Shown one piece after another: positions 17,035 to 25,856 of a stretch of DNA of 64,000 nt. The translations under genes were made by a program, and so were the position numbers. Under the pieces are notes generated by a model. That model made no database searches. It saw only the letters and a list, made by a program, of their open reading frames with translations, and had not been told where the DNA came from. The stretch lies in NCBI RefSeq assembly GCF_040784935.1, contig NZ_CP160680.1:5251802-5315801 (forward strand), written 5' to 3'. Position 1 is the first letter of the stretch. Each line of letters opens with the position of its first letter. The DNA is from Lewinella sp. LCG006. Its GTDB lineage: Bacteria > Bacteroidota > Bacteroidia > Chitinophagales > Saprospiraceae.

Positions 17035-18075
17035 TTAGTTTTTTGTCAAAGTATAGGTATAAATAGCATTGTTAAGATCAAGAGTAACGGTATAGTTGCC
17101 CGATTCTGCGACTGGGATATCGGCTCCTCCGTATTCCATTTTATTATCCGTATCATTGTCACCTAGGTTTACATCCCAGGCATCATTGACACGGAATTTA
17201 ACAAATTTGCCGCCTTCCAAGTCAATGTCAACCGTCCACAGGCCAGTTGTTTGATCATAGGTCATATCGGTATCATTGTCCCATCCACCAGGAGTAGCAT
17301 CGCCAATAATTCCCCACTCTGTTCTCAAGGAGCTATGGGTAAGGGCGTTGATATCTACTACAAAACGGTAAACGCCAGCAGTGCCCAAAACAATATCGGC
17401 TCCACCAGGTTCCAAAGTGCCATCAGCACCATCGTCACCCCAGTTAACATCCCAACTTGGGCCGTCGGTGAATTTGTGAGCAGCAGCATCATCACCAATG
17501 TAGAGGTATCCATCGAATTTACCATCGCTATTAGCAGAGTAGATGACCGTAGTCTCGTTTTCAGGTGCCCAGCCTTGGTAGCTGCCTGGTACCTGTAGTT
17601 TAGGATAATCAATTTCTACAGCTACAGGAGATACACTGACCGTGATTGCTTGGGAGATCAATTCATCAAGTGCTGCACTCGTACGTGCACGGACACGGAT
17701 TTCCATGTTCGTGAATTCACCGCCTGGCAAGCCTTTTGTCACCATGATATTGTTGACTTTGGTATTGCTTACTGCAAGGTCAAATTTGGTGGTAGCACCT
17801 AACTCTACGGCATCGGCAAAGTTGTTGCCCGCTACATCAAACTCTACTTTGTAGTTGACAGCAGCCGTAAAGCCAAAATCAGCAGGAGTCCAACTAATCG
17901 TAGCAAACACATCATTGAGGTTGTCTTCAGTGATGTCAACCATTAAACCGGCCTCAGGGCTAGTGATTACAGGAGCGTCGCCCAGTTGGGCAACTACTAA
18001 GTCGCGGTCGTCTTCACAGCCAAAAGCAAAAATGCTTAATGCCAAAGACCACATAAAATATTTTTTTAACATCAT
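17035..18075 (-). CDS. susE: SusE-like outer membrane lipoprotein, glycan binding
   Basis: The product is 346 aa. The signal peptide ends in FGC (Cys20) followed by acidic residues, typical of a surface lipoprotein. Residues about 34-150 resemble the SusE N-terminal domain (APVITSPEAGLMVDI, SWTPADFGF). Two tandem SusE/SusF-type beta-sandwich domains follow (about 160-250 and 252-345), marked by VPGSYQGW, NWGDDGADGTLEPGGADI, WGIIGDATPGGWDNDT and MEYGGADI. SusE-type proteins hold glycans at the cell surface for the SusC/D importer. It is the last gene of a susC-susD-susE order, 120 bp after susD. The symbol denotes family, not proven substrate. Confidence 0.88.
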   Translation of the reverse strand: MMLKKYFMWSLALSIFAFGCEDDRDLVVAQLGDAPVITSPEAGLMVDITEDNLNDVFATISWTPADFGFTAAVNYKVEFDVAGNNFADAVELGATTKFDLAVSNTKVNNIMVTKGLPGGEFTNMEIRVRARTSAALDELISQAITVSVSPVAVEIDYPKLQVPGSYQGWAPENETTVIYSANSDGKFDGYLYIGDDAAAHKFTDGPSWDVNWGDDGADGTLEPGGADIVLGTAGVYRFVVDINALTHSSLRTEWGIIGDATPGGWDNDTDMTYDQTTGLWTVDIDLEGGKFVKFRVNDAWDVNLGDNDTDNKMEYGGADIPVAESGNYTVTLDLNNAIYTYTLTKN

Positions 18076-18195
18076 ATTTGTTTTTATAGCATGAAAGAGA
18101 TGAACGAATCAACTCTCTCAGATAATGATCAAATGAATGAATTAGAAGGAGCATTGGATGTAACTACAAATACTCCTCCTTATCCACTTATTCTC

Positions 18196-20376
18196 CTAGA
18201 AATATCCGTCGTTCTGAGACAATTTAGGGTTTACACCCAAATCAGAAGAAGGAATGGGGAATACATTTCTGAAACGAGGTACACTCGTACCTTGGAGGGA
18301 ATTCCCTTTCAGCGGCCAGTGGTAAGTACCATCGGTAAATTGCCCGAAACGCACCAAGTCCGTACGGCGGTGACATTCCCAGTGAAGCTCGCGCGCCCGC
18401 TCGTCAAGGAGGAAGCCTAAAGTGAGTTCATCCGCTGTAATACTGCCGGCTCCAGCTCTGTTGCGTACGTTGTTAACGTAATCCAAGGCCAGCCCTGGAT
18501 TGCCATTGCCGCCACGAAGGGTAGCTTCAGCATACATCAGGTAAGCATCCGCCAAGCGGAACATTGGAAAGTCGGTGTCTGGGAAAGTAAGGTCTTTTCC
18601 AGGGTTGCCCGCACGATCAACGTTGCGCCATTTGGCAATTGCGTACCCTTGGTTAAACTGTGATACGTCGGTAATCTCCAGTGTTTGCCCCTGAGTGAAG
18701 AACATTTTGCGATCATCGTTGGAATTAGAAACCACAGAATAGGTGTAATCAGGTTTACCCAAGTAAAGTTTGATGGTGTAATTTCCACCGCCAGGTACAG
18801 CAATATTAGCTCCACCTGCTTCTAAAAGGGCATCAGATCCATCGTCTCCGAAGTTGATGTCCCAACCATCGTTGGCGCGGAACTTCATCTCACCCCCTGT
18901 CAGGTCAATGGTAATTTCCCATGCACCATCAGCTTCATTGTAGGTCATATTGGTGTCGTTGTCCCAACCTCCGGGAGTTGCATCACCAATAATACCCCAG
19001 CTGGTGGGAGTAAGGCTGTAAGTCAAGTCGTTGAGGTTAACATTTACAAGATAGAAACCTACTCCTGGAGCTATAATGTTGGCCCCTCCGGGCTCGAGCG
19101 TTCCATCTGCTCCATCATCACCCCAGTTAGTAGCCCAGCCACCGTCAGCAAATTTGAACCCGAGTTGATCCGCCGGGAAATAAATATATCCGGTGTATAC
19201 GCCATCGTCATTCAAAGAAGCCAAAGCCGTATTGTCGTCCTCTGGGTTCCAACCCTGGTAATCGCCAGGAACGTTGAGCAAGGTATAATTGCCTGAACCA
19301 AAAACGGGCTCAACAACACTACCACCTACTTCAGGAAATTTAGCAACAAAAGCACTGGTGGTACGGGTACCTCCCCAACCTCCGTCCATGCCAAATTCAG
19401 AAGCTTGCATGTCACCACCAATGGCAGCGTGCATGATGAAGGTCATACCCCCCCAAGTACGGGTCTGCGCACCGTCAAATAGAACAGGGAAAATAATTTC
19501 AGAAGAATTGTCATTGTCTGCTAAGAATAGGTGGCTGTAATTATCCTCCAATTCGTAACCTGCATTGATAACTTTATTACAGAACTCAATACAATCCGCA
19601 GCACGATTCTGGCCAATGTAAACTTCCGCGTTGAGGTAAAGTTTAGCCGCCAACATCCACAATGCACCTTGGTCAGCACGACCGTATTCGTTGGTGCCAG
19701 GAACAAGCATATCAGGTTCGATATCTTTGATCTCGTCTTCCAACCATTGGAAAAGGTCTGCCGCACTGATTTGCTCAGGCAAGAAAAAGCCAACACCATC
19801 AGCTTCCCTTACAAAAGGTACATTTCGGAACATGTCCAGTGCATGCCAGTAGCTCAAGGCTCGGAGGAAGCGTGCTTCTGCACGGTAAGCCTTCATTTCT
19901 GCTTTTAGATCGCTTTGACCACGACTGTCGAGCTTCTCATCCGTAGATTCCCGGAGGAATTCGTTACAGAGTGCGATCTGGAAATACAAGCGATCGTACA
20001 TGGCACGGATAAACTCATTGTTAGCATCCCAGTCCATGTCTTCATAATCGTGGATGTTTCCATCGTTCCAGGCAATTACGGCCTCGTCGGTAGAAAGCTC
20101 CTGGGCTTTCCAGTATTGGCGAAGGTAGGTAGAGAAGCCTTCGTCAATGCCATTGATATCAGGCTGCCCGGAAGGGCCTTCCTGACCACTTACGGATAGA
20201 CCAGCGTATAATTTTGCCAATACCTGACGGTAAGCACCCGGATCGGTGTACACAACATTGGCGGTAGTATCATCAGGATCGATGGGTTCAACATCCAGAT
20301 CGTTAAAGCACGATGTGGTCAGGAACACCAATCCACCCAGTAGAAAAAGGATGTTTAAAAGATTGTTATTTCTCAT
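18196..20376 (-). CDS. susD: SusD-family lipoprotein with two SusE-like domains inserted
   Basis: The product is 726 aa, about 200 longer than usual. A lipoprotein signal ends at Cys23 (FLTTSC). SusD TPR-like parts lie at about 40-350 (ARFLRALSYWHALDMFRNVP) and 553-726 (RLADAYLMYAEATLRGG, LLDERARELHWECHRRTDLV, RNVFPIPSSDL). Residues about 367-550 are two tandem domains closely similar to those of the neighbouring SusE: VPGDYQGWNPED, TNWGDDGADGTLEPGGANI and WGIIGDATPGGWDNDTNM are shared with small changes. Reading across the insert is continuous. SusD forms the lid of the SusC importer, so the insert would put glycan-binding modules on the lid. susC lies 22 bp upstream. Confidence 0.93.
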   Translation of the reverse strand: MRNNNLLNILFLLGGLVFLTTSCFNDLDVEPIDPDDTTANVVYTDPGAYRQVLAKLYAGLSVSGQEGPSGQPDINGIDEGFSTYLRQYWKAQELSTDEAVIAWNDGNIHDYEDMDWDANNEFIRAMYDRLYFQIALCNEFLRESTDEKLDSRGQSDLKAEMKAYRAEARFLRALSYWHALDMFRNVPFVREADGVGFFLPEQISAADLFQWLEDEIKDIEPDMLVPGTNEYGRADQGALWMLAAKLYLNAEVYIGQNRAADCIEFCNKVINAGYELEDNYSHLFLADNDNSSEIIFPVLFDGAQTRTWGGMTFIMHAAIGGDMQASEFGMDGGWGGTRTTSAFVAKFPEVGGSVVEPVFGSGNYTLLNVPGDYQGWNPEDDNTALASLNDDGVYTGYIYFPADQLGFKFADGGWATNWGDDGADGTLEPGGANIIAPGVGFYLVNVNLNDLTYSLTPTSWGIIGDATPGGWDNDTNMTYNEADGAWEITIDLTGGEMKFRANDGWDINFGDDGSDALLEAGGANIAVPGGGNYTIKLYLGKPDYTYSVVSNSNDDRKMFFTQGQTLEITDVSQFNQGYAIAKWRNVDRAGNPGKDLTFPDTDFPMFRLADAYLMYAEATLRGGNGNPGLALDYVNNVRNRAGAGSITADELTLGFLLDERARELHWECHRRTDLVRFGQFTDGTYHWPLKGNSLQGTSVPRFRNVFPIPSSDLGVNPKLSQNDGYF

Positions 20377-20398
20377 TTTTAAATGCTTTTAAAGTTTA

Positions 20399-23338
20399 CT
20401 AAAAGTTCAGGTTAGCACCGAATAAAATGGTCCGGGAACGAGGATAGATGTCATTATCGATACCAACTTCGGGGTCAATACCAGTGTAGTTAGTAATCAC
20501 AAACGGGTTTTGCATCGTTGCGTAGATACGTAAATTGCCACCCCGATCACTACCAAAGACATTGGTAAAACGGTAACCTGCTGTAATGTGATCTAGCCTC
20601 AAGAACGAAGCATCTTCGAGGAAGAAGTCGCTAAAGTATTGAGGAACATTATGACCAACAAGGTTGATGTCACTGTGGACGTTGCCCAAGAAGCCCGTAG
20701 GGTTCACTACACTATTGTAGTTAGACGAGTTAACAAAACGGTTGTTATACGCATAGTTGCCAATATTGGCACGGCCTGCGAAAGAGAAATCAAAGGCACC
20801 ATAGTTGAAGTTGGAAGTAAAGCCAAAGAAATAATCTGGTGCTGGGTTCTCAAAACGGTAACGATCGTTAGGAGAGATCACACCATCTCCATTACGGTCA
20901 ACGTAAAGGCCTTCGATGGGTAGACCAGATTCGCTGTATACCTGTTGGTAAACATAGTAAGAGTTGGTAGGGAAACCTACCGAATGAATCTGAATGTTGT
21001 TGCCTACACCACCGGAAATACCACCCGTTTCAAAGCCCTGGAAGTTAGGATCATCACCAAGTGTAAGGCTGGTGATTTCGTTGCGGTTGCGAGTCATGTT
21101 GACACCTAAAGACCATTCCGATTTAGCTGTACGAACAGGTACAATGTTTAAAGTTACTTCGAAACCTTTGTTTTCCAAGGTACCAATGTTGGCGGGAATA
21201 TTGTTGGTGAGGTTGGTGCCTGCAGCTGGGCGGGTCGTCGTCAACAGATCTTTGGTATCCCGTTGGTAAACTTCGAACGAACCGTAGAGACGATCGTTGA
21301 AAAGACCAAAATCAATGGCTGCGTTATAGGTCGTTGTCTCTTCCCATTTGAGGTCTGTATTGTATCCACCAGGGCGGTTGGTAGGTACATATTCATCACC
21401 AAACTGGTACTGGGCATTAGATAAACTAATGGTATAAGTAGGGATATAGGGGTAGAAATTGTCACCAAGATCTTGCTGGCCTGTTACACCCCATCCTACT
21501 CTCAGCTTTAAGCTATTTAGAATCCCGACGCCGTTGTCACCATCAATAAATTTGTAGGCCGCAGCTGCAGCAGGGAAGATACCATAACGGTTCTTTTCCG
21601 AGAAGCGGCTGGTTCCGTCCCGACGAATGGTACCTGTAAGTAGTAAACGGTCATTGATCGTGAAATTCATCCGGCTGAATAAAGAAACCAGGAAGTATTC
21701 ACGAGCGGTAAGAATCTGAACTACGTTTTCTGGCGTTCCAGCCAAGTCACTGCGGTTATCCTCTTTCTCGAATTTGAAGTGCTGATAACCATAACCTGCC
21801 ATGATGTCCAGACGATTTTTGCCCAATTCCTTTACGTAATTCAGGTAAAAATCAAAAAGCTCATTGGTGATTTGCTCATTATAACTGTTGTCGGTGCCTC
21901 CACCCGTGGCAGCATCAAAAACAGCACTGTAAAAGCCTGGCTCATAAATGGCACCTTCACCTTTCGCCTGGTCGTAACCTACATTGAGGTTGGCGCGTAA
22001 TTCAGGCAGGAATGCAAAACGGTAATCCACCTGCACGTTACCAATAAAACGGTTTACCGTAGACTGATCATCCTTCAATAGCAACTGTGCCACAGGATTA
22101 GCAGCAGCTAAAGTATTCGGTGTACCATCGTTGTTGACGAAAGTGAAATAGCCACCATAAGGGCTTTCTGGATCTAATACCGGTTGAGTAGGATCGAAGA
22201 ATACCGCTGATCCGAGGGCGCCTCGGTTGGCAAACTGATTCTGTACGTTTACTCCTTTGATATTGGCGGTGACTTGCAAGCGGTTGTCCAGAAATCCTGG
22301 CGTAAGGCTCACGCCGTAGGTCGTACGCTGGAAGTTGTCGGTCAACAAAAGACCGTCCTTGTTGGTGTAACCCAAAGACACGCGGTAAGGAAGCACCTCT
22401 TTGATACCACCTGAGAGACTTACGCTATGGTCGTGGGTAAGACCCGTCTGGAAAATCTGGTCTTGCCAATCGGTGTTAGCGTCTCCCAACAAGTTGGCAT
22501 TGGCGGGGAAGCGTTCATTGACCAAATTACGGAATTCATCTGCCGACATGACATCCACTCTTTTCTGAATGGAACTGCTCGCGATGCTACCATTGTAATT
22601 GATTTTTACTCCTTTGCCCAGCGCACCTTTTTTGGTGGTAATGATGATCACACCGTTAGAAGCACGAGACCCGTAGATGGCGGTTGCCGAAGCATCTTTC
22701 AGAACGGTTACATTCTCTACATCATTAGGGTTGACCAGGTTCAGGATATTTCGGCCACCAGCAACACCACGAGATTCTACGGGCACGCCGTCAATAACGA
22801 TTAATGGGTCATTGCTGGCATTTAGCGATGATCCACCCCGGATACGGATGGTAGCACCACCACCGGGATCACTATTTGGCGTAATATTGACCCCTGCAAC
22901 CTTACCAGCGATCAGTTCTTGGGTAGAGGTAATGGCTCCCCGGTTGAAAACGTCGCTACTGATGGTCTGAACCGATCCCGTTGCGTCTTCTTTTCTTACG
23001 GTACCGTAGCCAATCACAACGACTTCATCAAGGACTGTACCTGAAGCCATTTTTACGTTAAGGACATTGCTAGCGGTTATCTTCAGCTCTTGTGTGCTGT
23101 AACCAGTGTAGCTAAAGGAAAGAAGGTCGTAGCCTTCAGGGACCACCAGTTCGTAGTTGCCATCAATGTCAGTAATGGTACCACTTGATGTACCTACCAC
23201 TAAGATGTTGGCTCCAATGAGGGTTTCGCCCGATTCTGCATCTGTCACTTGTCCGCTAATGGTACGTTGCGCGAGCATTACGCCAGGCAGTATAACCATT
23301 GCCAATAGCAACAGGGTTAAATTGTGAAATTGTTTCAT
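20399..23338 (-). CDS. susC: SusC-family TonB-dependent outer membrane transporter
   Basis: The product is 979 aa. It has a signal peptide (MKQFHNLTLLLLAMVILPGVMLAQ), a carboxypeptidase D regulatory-like domain (about 25-110, SGQVTDAESGETLIGANI, SFSYTGYSTQE), a TonB-box region (DEVVVIGYGTVRKEDATGSV), a plug with GVNITPNSDPGGGATIRIRG and ASATAIYGSRASNGVIIITT, and a 22-strand-type barrel ending in an aromatic residue. It imports a bound substrate using energy from ExbB/ExbD/TonB. The order susC-susD-susE on one strand suggests an operon. No glycoside hydrolase or regulator is adjacent, so the substrate cannot be read from context. Confidence 0.95.
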   Translation of the reverse strand: MKQFHNLTLLLLAMVILPGVMLAQRTISGQVTDAESGETLIGANILVVGTSSGTITDIDGNYELVVPEGYDLLSFSYTGYSTQELKITASNVLNVKMASGTVLDEVVVIGYGTVRKEDATGSVQTISSDVFNRGAITSTQELIAGKVAGVNITPNSDPGGGATIRIRGGSSLNASNDPLIVIDGVPVESRGVAGGRNILNLVNPNDVENVTVLKDASATAIYGSRASNGVIIITTKKGALGKGVKINYNGSIASSSIQKRVDVMSADEFRNLVNERFPANANLLGDANTDWQDQIFQTGLTHDHSVSLSGGIKEVLPYRVSLGYTNKDGLLLTDNFQRTTYGVSLTPGFLDNRLQVTANIKGVNVQNQFANRGALGSAVFFDPTQPVLDPESPYGGYFTFVNNDGTPNTLAAANPVAQLLLKDDQSTVNRFIGNVQVDYRFAFLPELRANLNVGYDQAKGEGAIYEPGFYSAVFDAATGGGTDNSYNEQITNELFDFYLNYVKELGKNRLDIMAGYGYQHFKFEKEDNRSDLAGTPENVVQILTAREYFLVSLFSRMNFTINDRLLLTGTIRRDGTSRFSEKNRYGIFPAAAAAYKFIDGDNGVGILNSLKLRVGWGVTGQQDLGDNFYPYIPTYTISLSNAQYQFGDEYVPTNRPGGYNTDLKWEETTTYNAAIDFGLFNDRLYGSFEVYQRDTKDLLTTTRPAAGTNLTNNIPANIGTLENKGFEVTLNIVPVRTAKSEWSLGVNMTRNRNEITSLTLGDDPNFQGFETGGISGGVGNNIQIHSVGFPTNSYYVYQQVYSESGLPIEGLYVDRNGDGVISPNDRYRFENPAPDYFFGFTSNFNYGAFDFSFAGRANIGNYAYNNRFVNSSNYNSVVNPTGFLGNVHSDINLVGHNVPQYFSDFFLEDASFLRLDHITAGYRFTNVFGSDRGGNLRIYATMQNPFVITNYTGIDPEVGIDNDIYPRSRTILFGANLNF

Positions 23339-23652
23339 ACAAATACTAGTGTTTAGAATAATTCAAGCGTTTTGAAAACGTATTAGAAGGACAGGAAAGG
23401 CAGAGGAGTTCTACTTTCCAGTCGGTTTTAAAAACGGCTTAAGGATAGGACACTGACAACAAAATAATACGCAAAGATTGTAAAATACTTAATAATGCAC
23501 GCATGATTTACGTCATCTTTTTTAGGTAATCAAGGTGTTTTGCCATTAATTGTCGGATAAGAGCATTAAGCGCCAAATAAATAATGGTTGAATAGAGATG
23601 AGTTGCTCTAGAGAGAATGATTTAGGGTCGTAATTATTCAAATGGTAATATT
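23339..23652. other. 314-bp gap upstream of susC
   Basis: It separates the divergent 5' end of susC from the 3' end of fmt, both on the minus strand. No coding frame or full TAnnTTTG match reading toward susC was seen. A small inverted motif ATGATTTACGTCAT (about 23503-23516) is the only candidate regulator site and is weak. Confidence 0.5.
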
Positions 23653-24591
23653 TTAGGAAAACCTGCTGATCTCTTCATCTGCTCGCCAGCCATTCAGAAA
23701 ATCGTGCACATTCATCCGTCGTTTTCCCGGAACCTGGAGCTCTAGTACCTCTACGAAGCCATCTTGCGTTGCAATTTTGAAATCATTTTTTCCATCGGTA
23801 ACAATTGTTCCGGCAGTCAGGCTATGACTTTCCAGATGGGGGATGGTTTTCAGGATTTTCCACTTTTCGCCCTCCAGGCTTGTCCAAGCGGTAGGGTAGG
23901 GGTTGAGGCCGCGGATGAAGTCGTGGACCTTTTTTGTAGGTTGAGCAAAATTAATGCGGGTATTCTCTGCGGTAAGTTTCGGGGCTGGGCTGGCCAATTG
24001 ATGGTCTTGTTGTGTAGGGCTAATATTTCCATTAGCAATAGCTGCAACTGTTTTTACTACGACTTCTGCGCCAAGCATCATCATCCGGTCATGGACTTCA
24101 CCAACGTTTTCATTATCACCAATGCTCATTTTTTCCTGGAAGATGAGATCTCCGGTATCGATTTCTTCCTGGATGAAAAAGGTGGTCACTCCCGTCTCGG
24201 TGTCTCCGTTGATGACGGCCCAGTTGATGGGGGCAGCCCCCCGGTATTTGGGGAGCAAAGAGCCATGGAGATTAAACGTGCCCAGCGGAGGCATGGCCCA
24301 AACTACTTTCGGCAACATTCTGAAAGCGACGACAACTTGCAAATCTGCCTGGTAACTGGCCAGGTTGTCGATAAAATCAGGTGCTTTAAGATTTTTGGGT
24401 TGTAAAACAGGGATGTCATTTGCTACCGCATACTTTTTTACGGCTGATTCCAACAATTGCTTGCCGCCTCGACCACCCATTTTATCTGTTGCAGTGATCA
24501 CTGCGACAACATTATGGCCTGCCTGAACCAGCGCATTTAAAGAAGCAACTGCAAAATCGGGCGTACCCATAAAAATAATTCTTGGCTGCAT
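23653..24591 (-). CDS. fmt: Methionyl-tRNA formyltransferase
   Basis: The product is 312 aa, the usual length. It formylates the amino group of initiator Met-tRNA with 10-formyltetrahydrofolate. The N-terminal formyltransferase domain shows IIFMGTPDFAVASL, the HGSLLPKYRGAAPINWAVIN catalytic stretch with its Asn-His-Asp set (FNLHGS), and TGVTTFFIQEEIDTGD. The C-terminal OB-like domain follows (TAENTRINFAQPTKKVHDFI, RGLNPYPTAW, KILK). It appears to be transcribed alone from a promoter candidate about 45 bp upstream. Confidence 0.96.
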   Translation of the reverse strand: MQPRIIFMGTPDFAVASLNALVQAGHNVVAVITATDKMGGRGGKQLLESAVKKYAVANDIPVLQPKNLKAPDFIDNLASYQADLQVVVAFRMLPKVVWAMPPLGTFNLHGSLLPKYRGAAPINWAVINGDTETGVTTFFIQEEIDTGDLIFQEKMSIGDNENVGEVHDRMMMLGAEVVVKTVAAIANGNISPTQQDHQLASPAPKLTAENTRINFAQPTKKVHDFIRGLNPYPTAWTSLEGEKWKILKTIPHLESHSLTAGTIVTDGKNDFKIATQDGFVEVLELQVPGKRRMNVHDFLNGWRADEEISRFS

Positions 24592-24630
24592 AATCGAATC
24601 TTACCTTTTCTAATGTTTTACCTTTCGCTG

Positions 24631-24663
24631 CAAATATACCCAACTTGACGAAGACGCGAACAA
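24631..24663 (-). promoter_or_regulatory. Promoter candidate of fmt
   Basis: On the minus strand, TATATTTG (complement of 24631-24638) fully matches TAnnTTTG. A TTG (complement of 24661-24663) lies 22 bp upstream. The region is shared with the divergent hydrolase gene. Confidence 0.5.
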
Positions 24664-24735
24664 TGTGATAAAAATCGCTACAGCCTCCGAAAAATAACTA
24701 TTTTGGCACCCAATTCTTGCAATACAATATAACTT

Positions 24736-25563
24736 ATGAGTGCTGAATTTTCGTGGCAAACAGCTGATGGTGTAAAGATTTACGGGATTGATTGGCCCTG
24801 TGAAAAGCCCTGTGCCGTAGTAGGAATTATCCATGGCTTAGGAGAGCATGTACACCGCTATGAGCATGTAGTGGATTATTTTCATCAGCATAATATTGCA
24901 GCCATTGGCTATGATCGGCGTGGGCATGGAAGAAGTGGTGGTAAAAAAGGCCATACAATTGGCTATAAAGCCCTGCTTGATGAGATCGGGCAGTTGGCTG
25001 TAGAGGCCGAAGAGCGTTATCCTCACACTCCTGTGTTTTTATACGGACATAGCATGGGGGGGAATCTACTGTTGAGTTACATTATAAGGCGTCATCCCAA
25101 TATCAAGGGGGCCATCGTCAGTGCGCCACATATCCGTTTAGCTTTTCAACCTTCAGCTATGATGTTGATTATGGGGAGAATGATGAAAGGTGTTTTCCCC
25201 GGTTTTACCCAACCCAACGGTTTGGATGTTGAGCAAATTTCCCGCGATAATGAAGTAGTGGAAAAGTATAAAAACGATCCCTACGTCCACAATAAACTTA
25301 CCGCCATTACAGGCATGAGCATGTTGGAAGCTGCGGATGCACTGGACAAATACCAGGGTGCTTTTCCTGTGCCTCTTTTATTAATGCATGGTGCCTCTGA
25401 TGGGATCACTGATCCTCAAGCAAGCGAAGACTTCGCAGGTCGTATTACTGGCGATATCACGTTCAAAAAATGGGAAGGATTGTACCATGAAATCCACAAT
25501 GAACCCGAACAACAAGAAATCATGGCGCTAATGGTGAGTTGGATCAACGAACGAATCCGGTAA
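24736..25563 (+). CDS. Alpha/beta hydrolase, monoacylglycerol lipase-like
   Basis: The product is 275 aa without a signal peptide, so it is probably cytoplasmic. The serine hydrolase triad is visible: Ser in YGHSMGGNLLLSY, Asp in HGASDGITDP and His in LYHEIHNEPEQQ. The oxyanion region reads HGLGEHVHRYEHVVDYF and the RRGHGRSGGKKGH stretch matches lysophospholipase/monoacylglycerol lipase family (Hydrolase_4). It likely hydrolyses glycerol esters or a related lipid. The substrate is not established. It is followed at 25614 by a small membrane peptide gene with its own promoter. Confidence 0.88.
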   Translation: MSAEFSWQTADGVKIYGIDWPCEKPCAVVGIIHGLGEHVHRYEHVVDYFHQHNIAAIGYDRRGHGRSGGKKGHTIGYKALLDEIGQLAVEAEERYPHTPVFLYGHSMGGNLLLSYIIRRHPNIKGAIVSAPHIRLAFQPSAMMLIMGRMMKGVFPGFTQPNGLDVEQISRDNEVVEKYKNDPYVHNKLTAITGMSMLEAADALDKYQGAFPVPLLLMHGASDGITDPQASEDFAGRITGDITFKKWEGLYHEIHNEPEQQEIMALMVSWINERIR

Positions 25564-25568
25564 CTTTG
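25539..25568 (+). promoter_or_regulatory. Promoter of the 48-aa membrane peptide gene
   Basis: TTG (25539-25541), a 19-bp spacer and TAACTTTG (25561-25568) match the Bacteroidota consensus. The -7 element overlaps the stop codon of the hydrolase gene. Confidence 0.65.
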
Positions 25569-25613
25569 CACCCTCACTAATAACATCTTTGTAACAATCA
25601 CAAGCTTACCAAA

Positions 25614-25760
25614 ATGGCACGAAAGGTGATCTCCAAAGGAGAAATTATTATTCTAATTATTCTAGGATTTGCGATACTGACCTTTGCCTTGCAAAAGTGT
25701 GGTGCTAAAGTCATCAATACCACTGAGGATTCGGAAATTATACAACGGCCTCATCAATAA
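25614..25760 (+). CDS. Small single-span membrane peptide, unknown
   Basis: The product is 48 aa: a basic N-terminus (MARKVISKGE), a hydrophobic helix (IIILIILGFAILTFAL) and a polar tail with QKCGAKV and an acidic patch. It has a dedicated promoter match and ends just as the repeat element copy at 25759 begins. The N-in orientation fits the positive-inside rule. No family was recognised. Confidence rests on the promoter, the clean start-to-stop frame and the helix. Confidence 0.55.
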   Translation: MARKVISKGEIIILIILGFAILTFALQKCGAKVINTTEDSEIIQRPHQ

Positions 25761-25828
25761 GTGATGGAACAAACCCGCCTACCTGCGGTACGCAGGCAGG
25801 AATCAGTTATTCCCGTCAAATTACTAAG
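25759..25828. repeat. Dispersed terminal-inverted-repeat element, copy 3 (short form)
   Basis: The left end AAGTGATGGAACAAA and the right end AATCAGTTATTCCCGTCAAA match the ends of the long copy at 53-212, with the 27-bp palindrome between them and the rest deleted. The tail CCGTCAAATTACTAAG is shared exactly with the copy ending at 28572. Confidence 0.7.
25774..25800. repeat. Nested 27-bp palindromic repeat, copy 2
   Basis: This is the reverse complement of 82-108 with one difference (C for T at the third base). It forms the same CCTGCG/CGCAGG stem. Its orientation relative to the surrounding element is opposite to copy 1. Confidence 0.75.
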
Positions 25829-25856
25829 CTCTAAGAACAACTTTTTTCGTGAAAAT

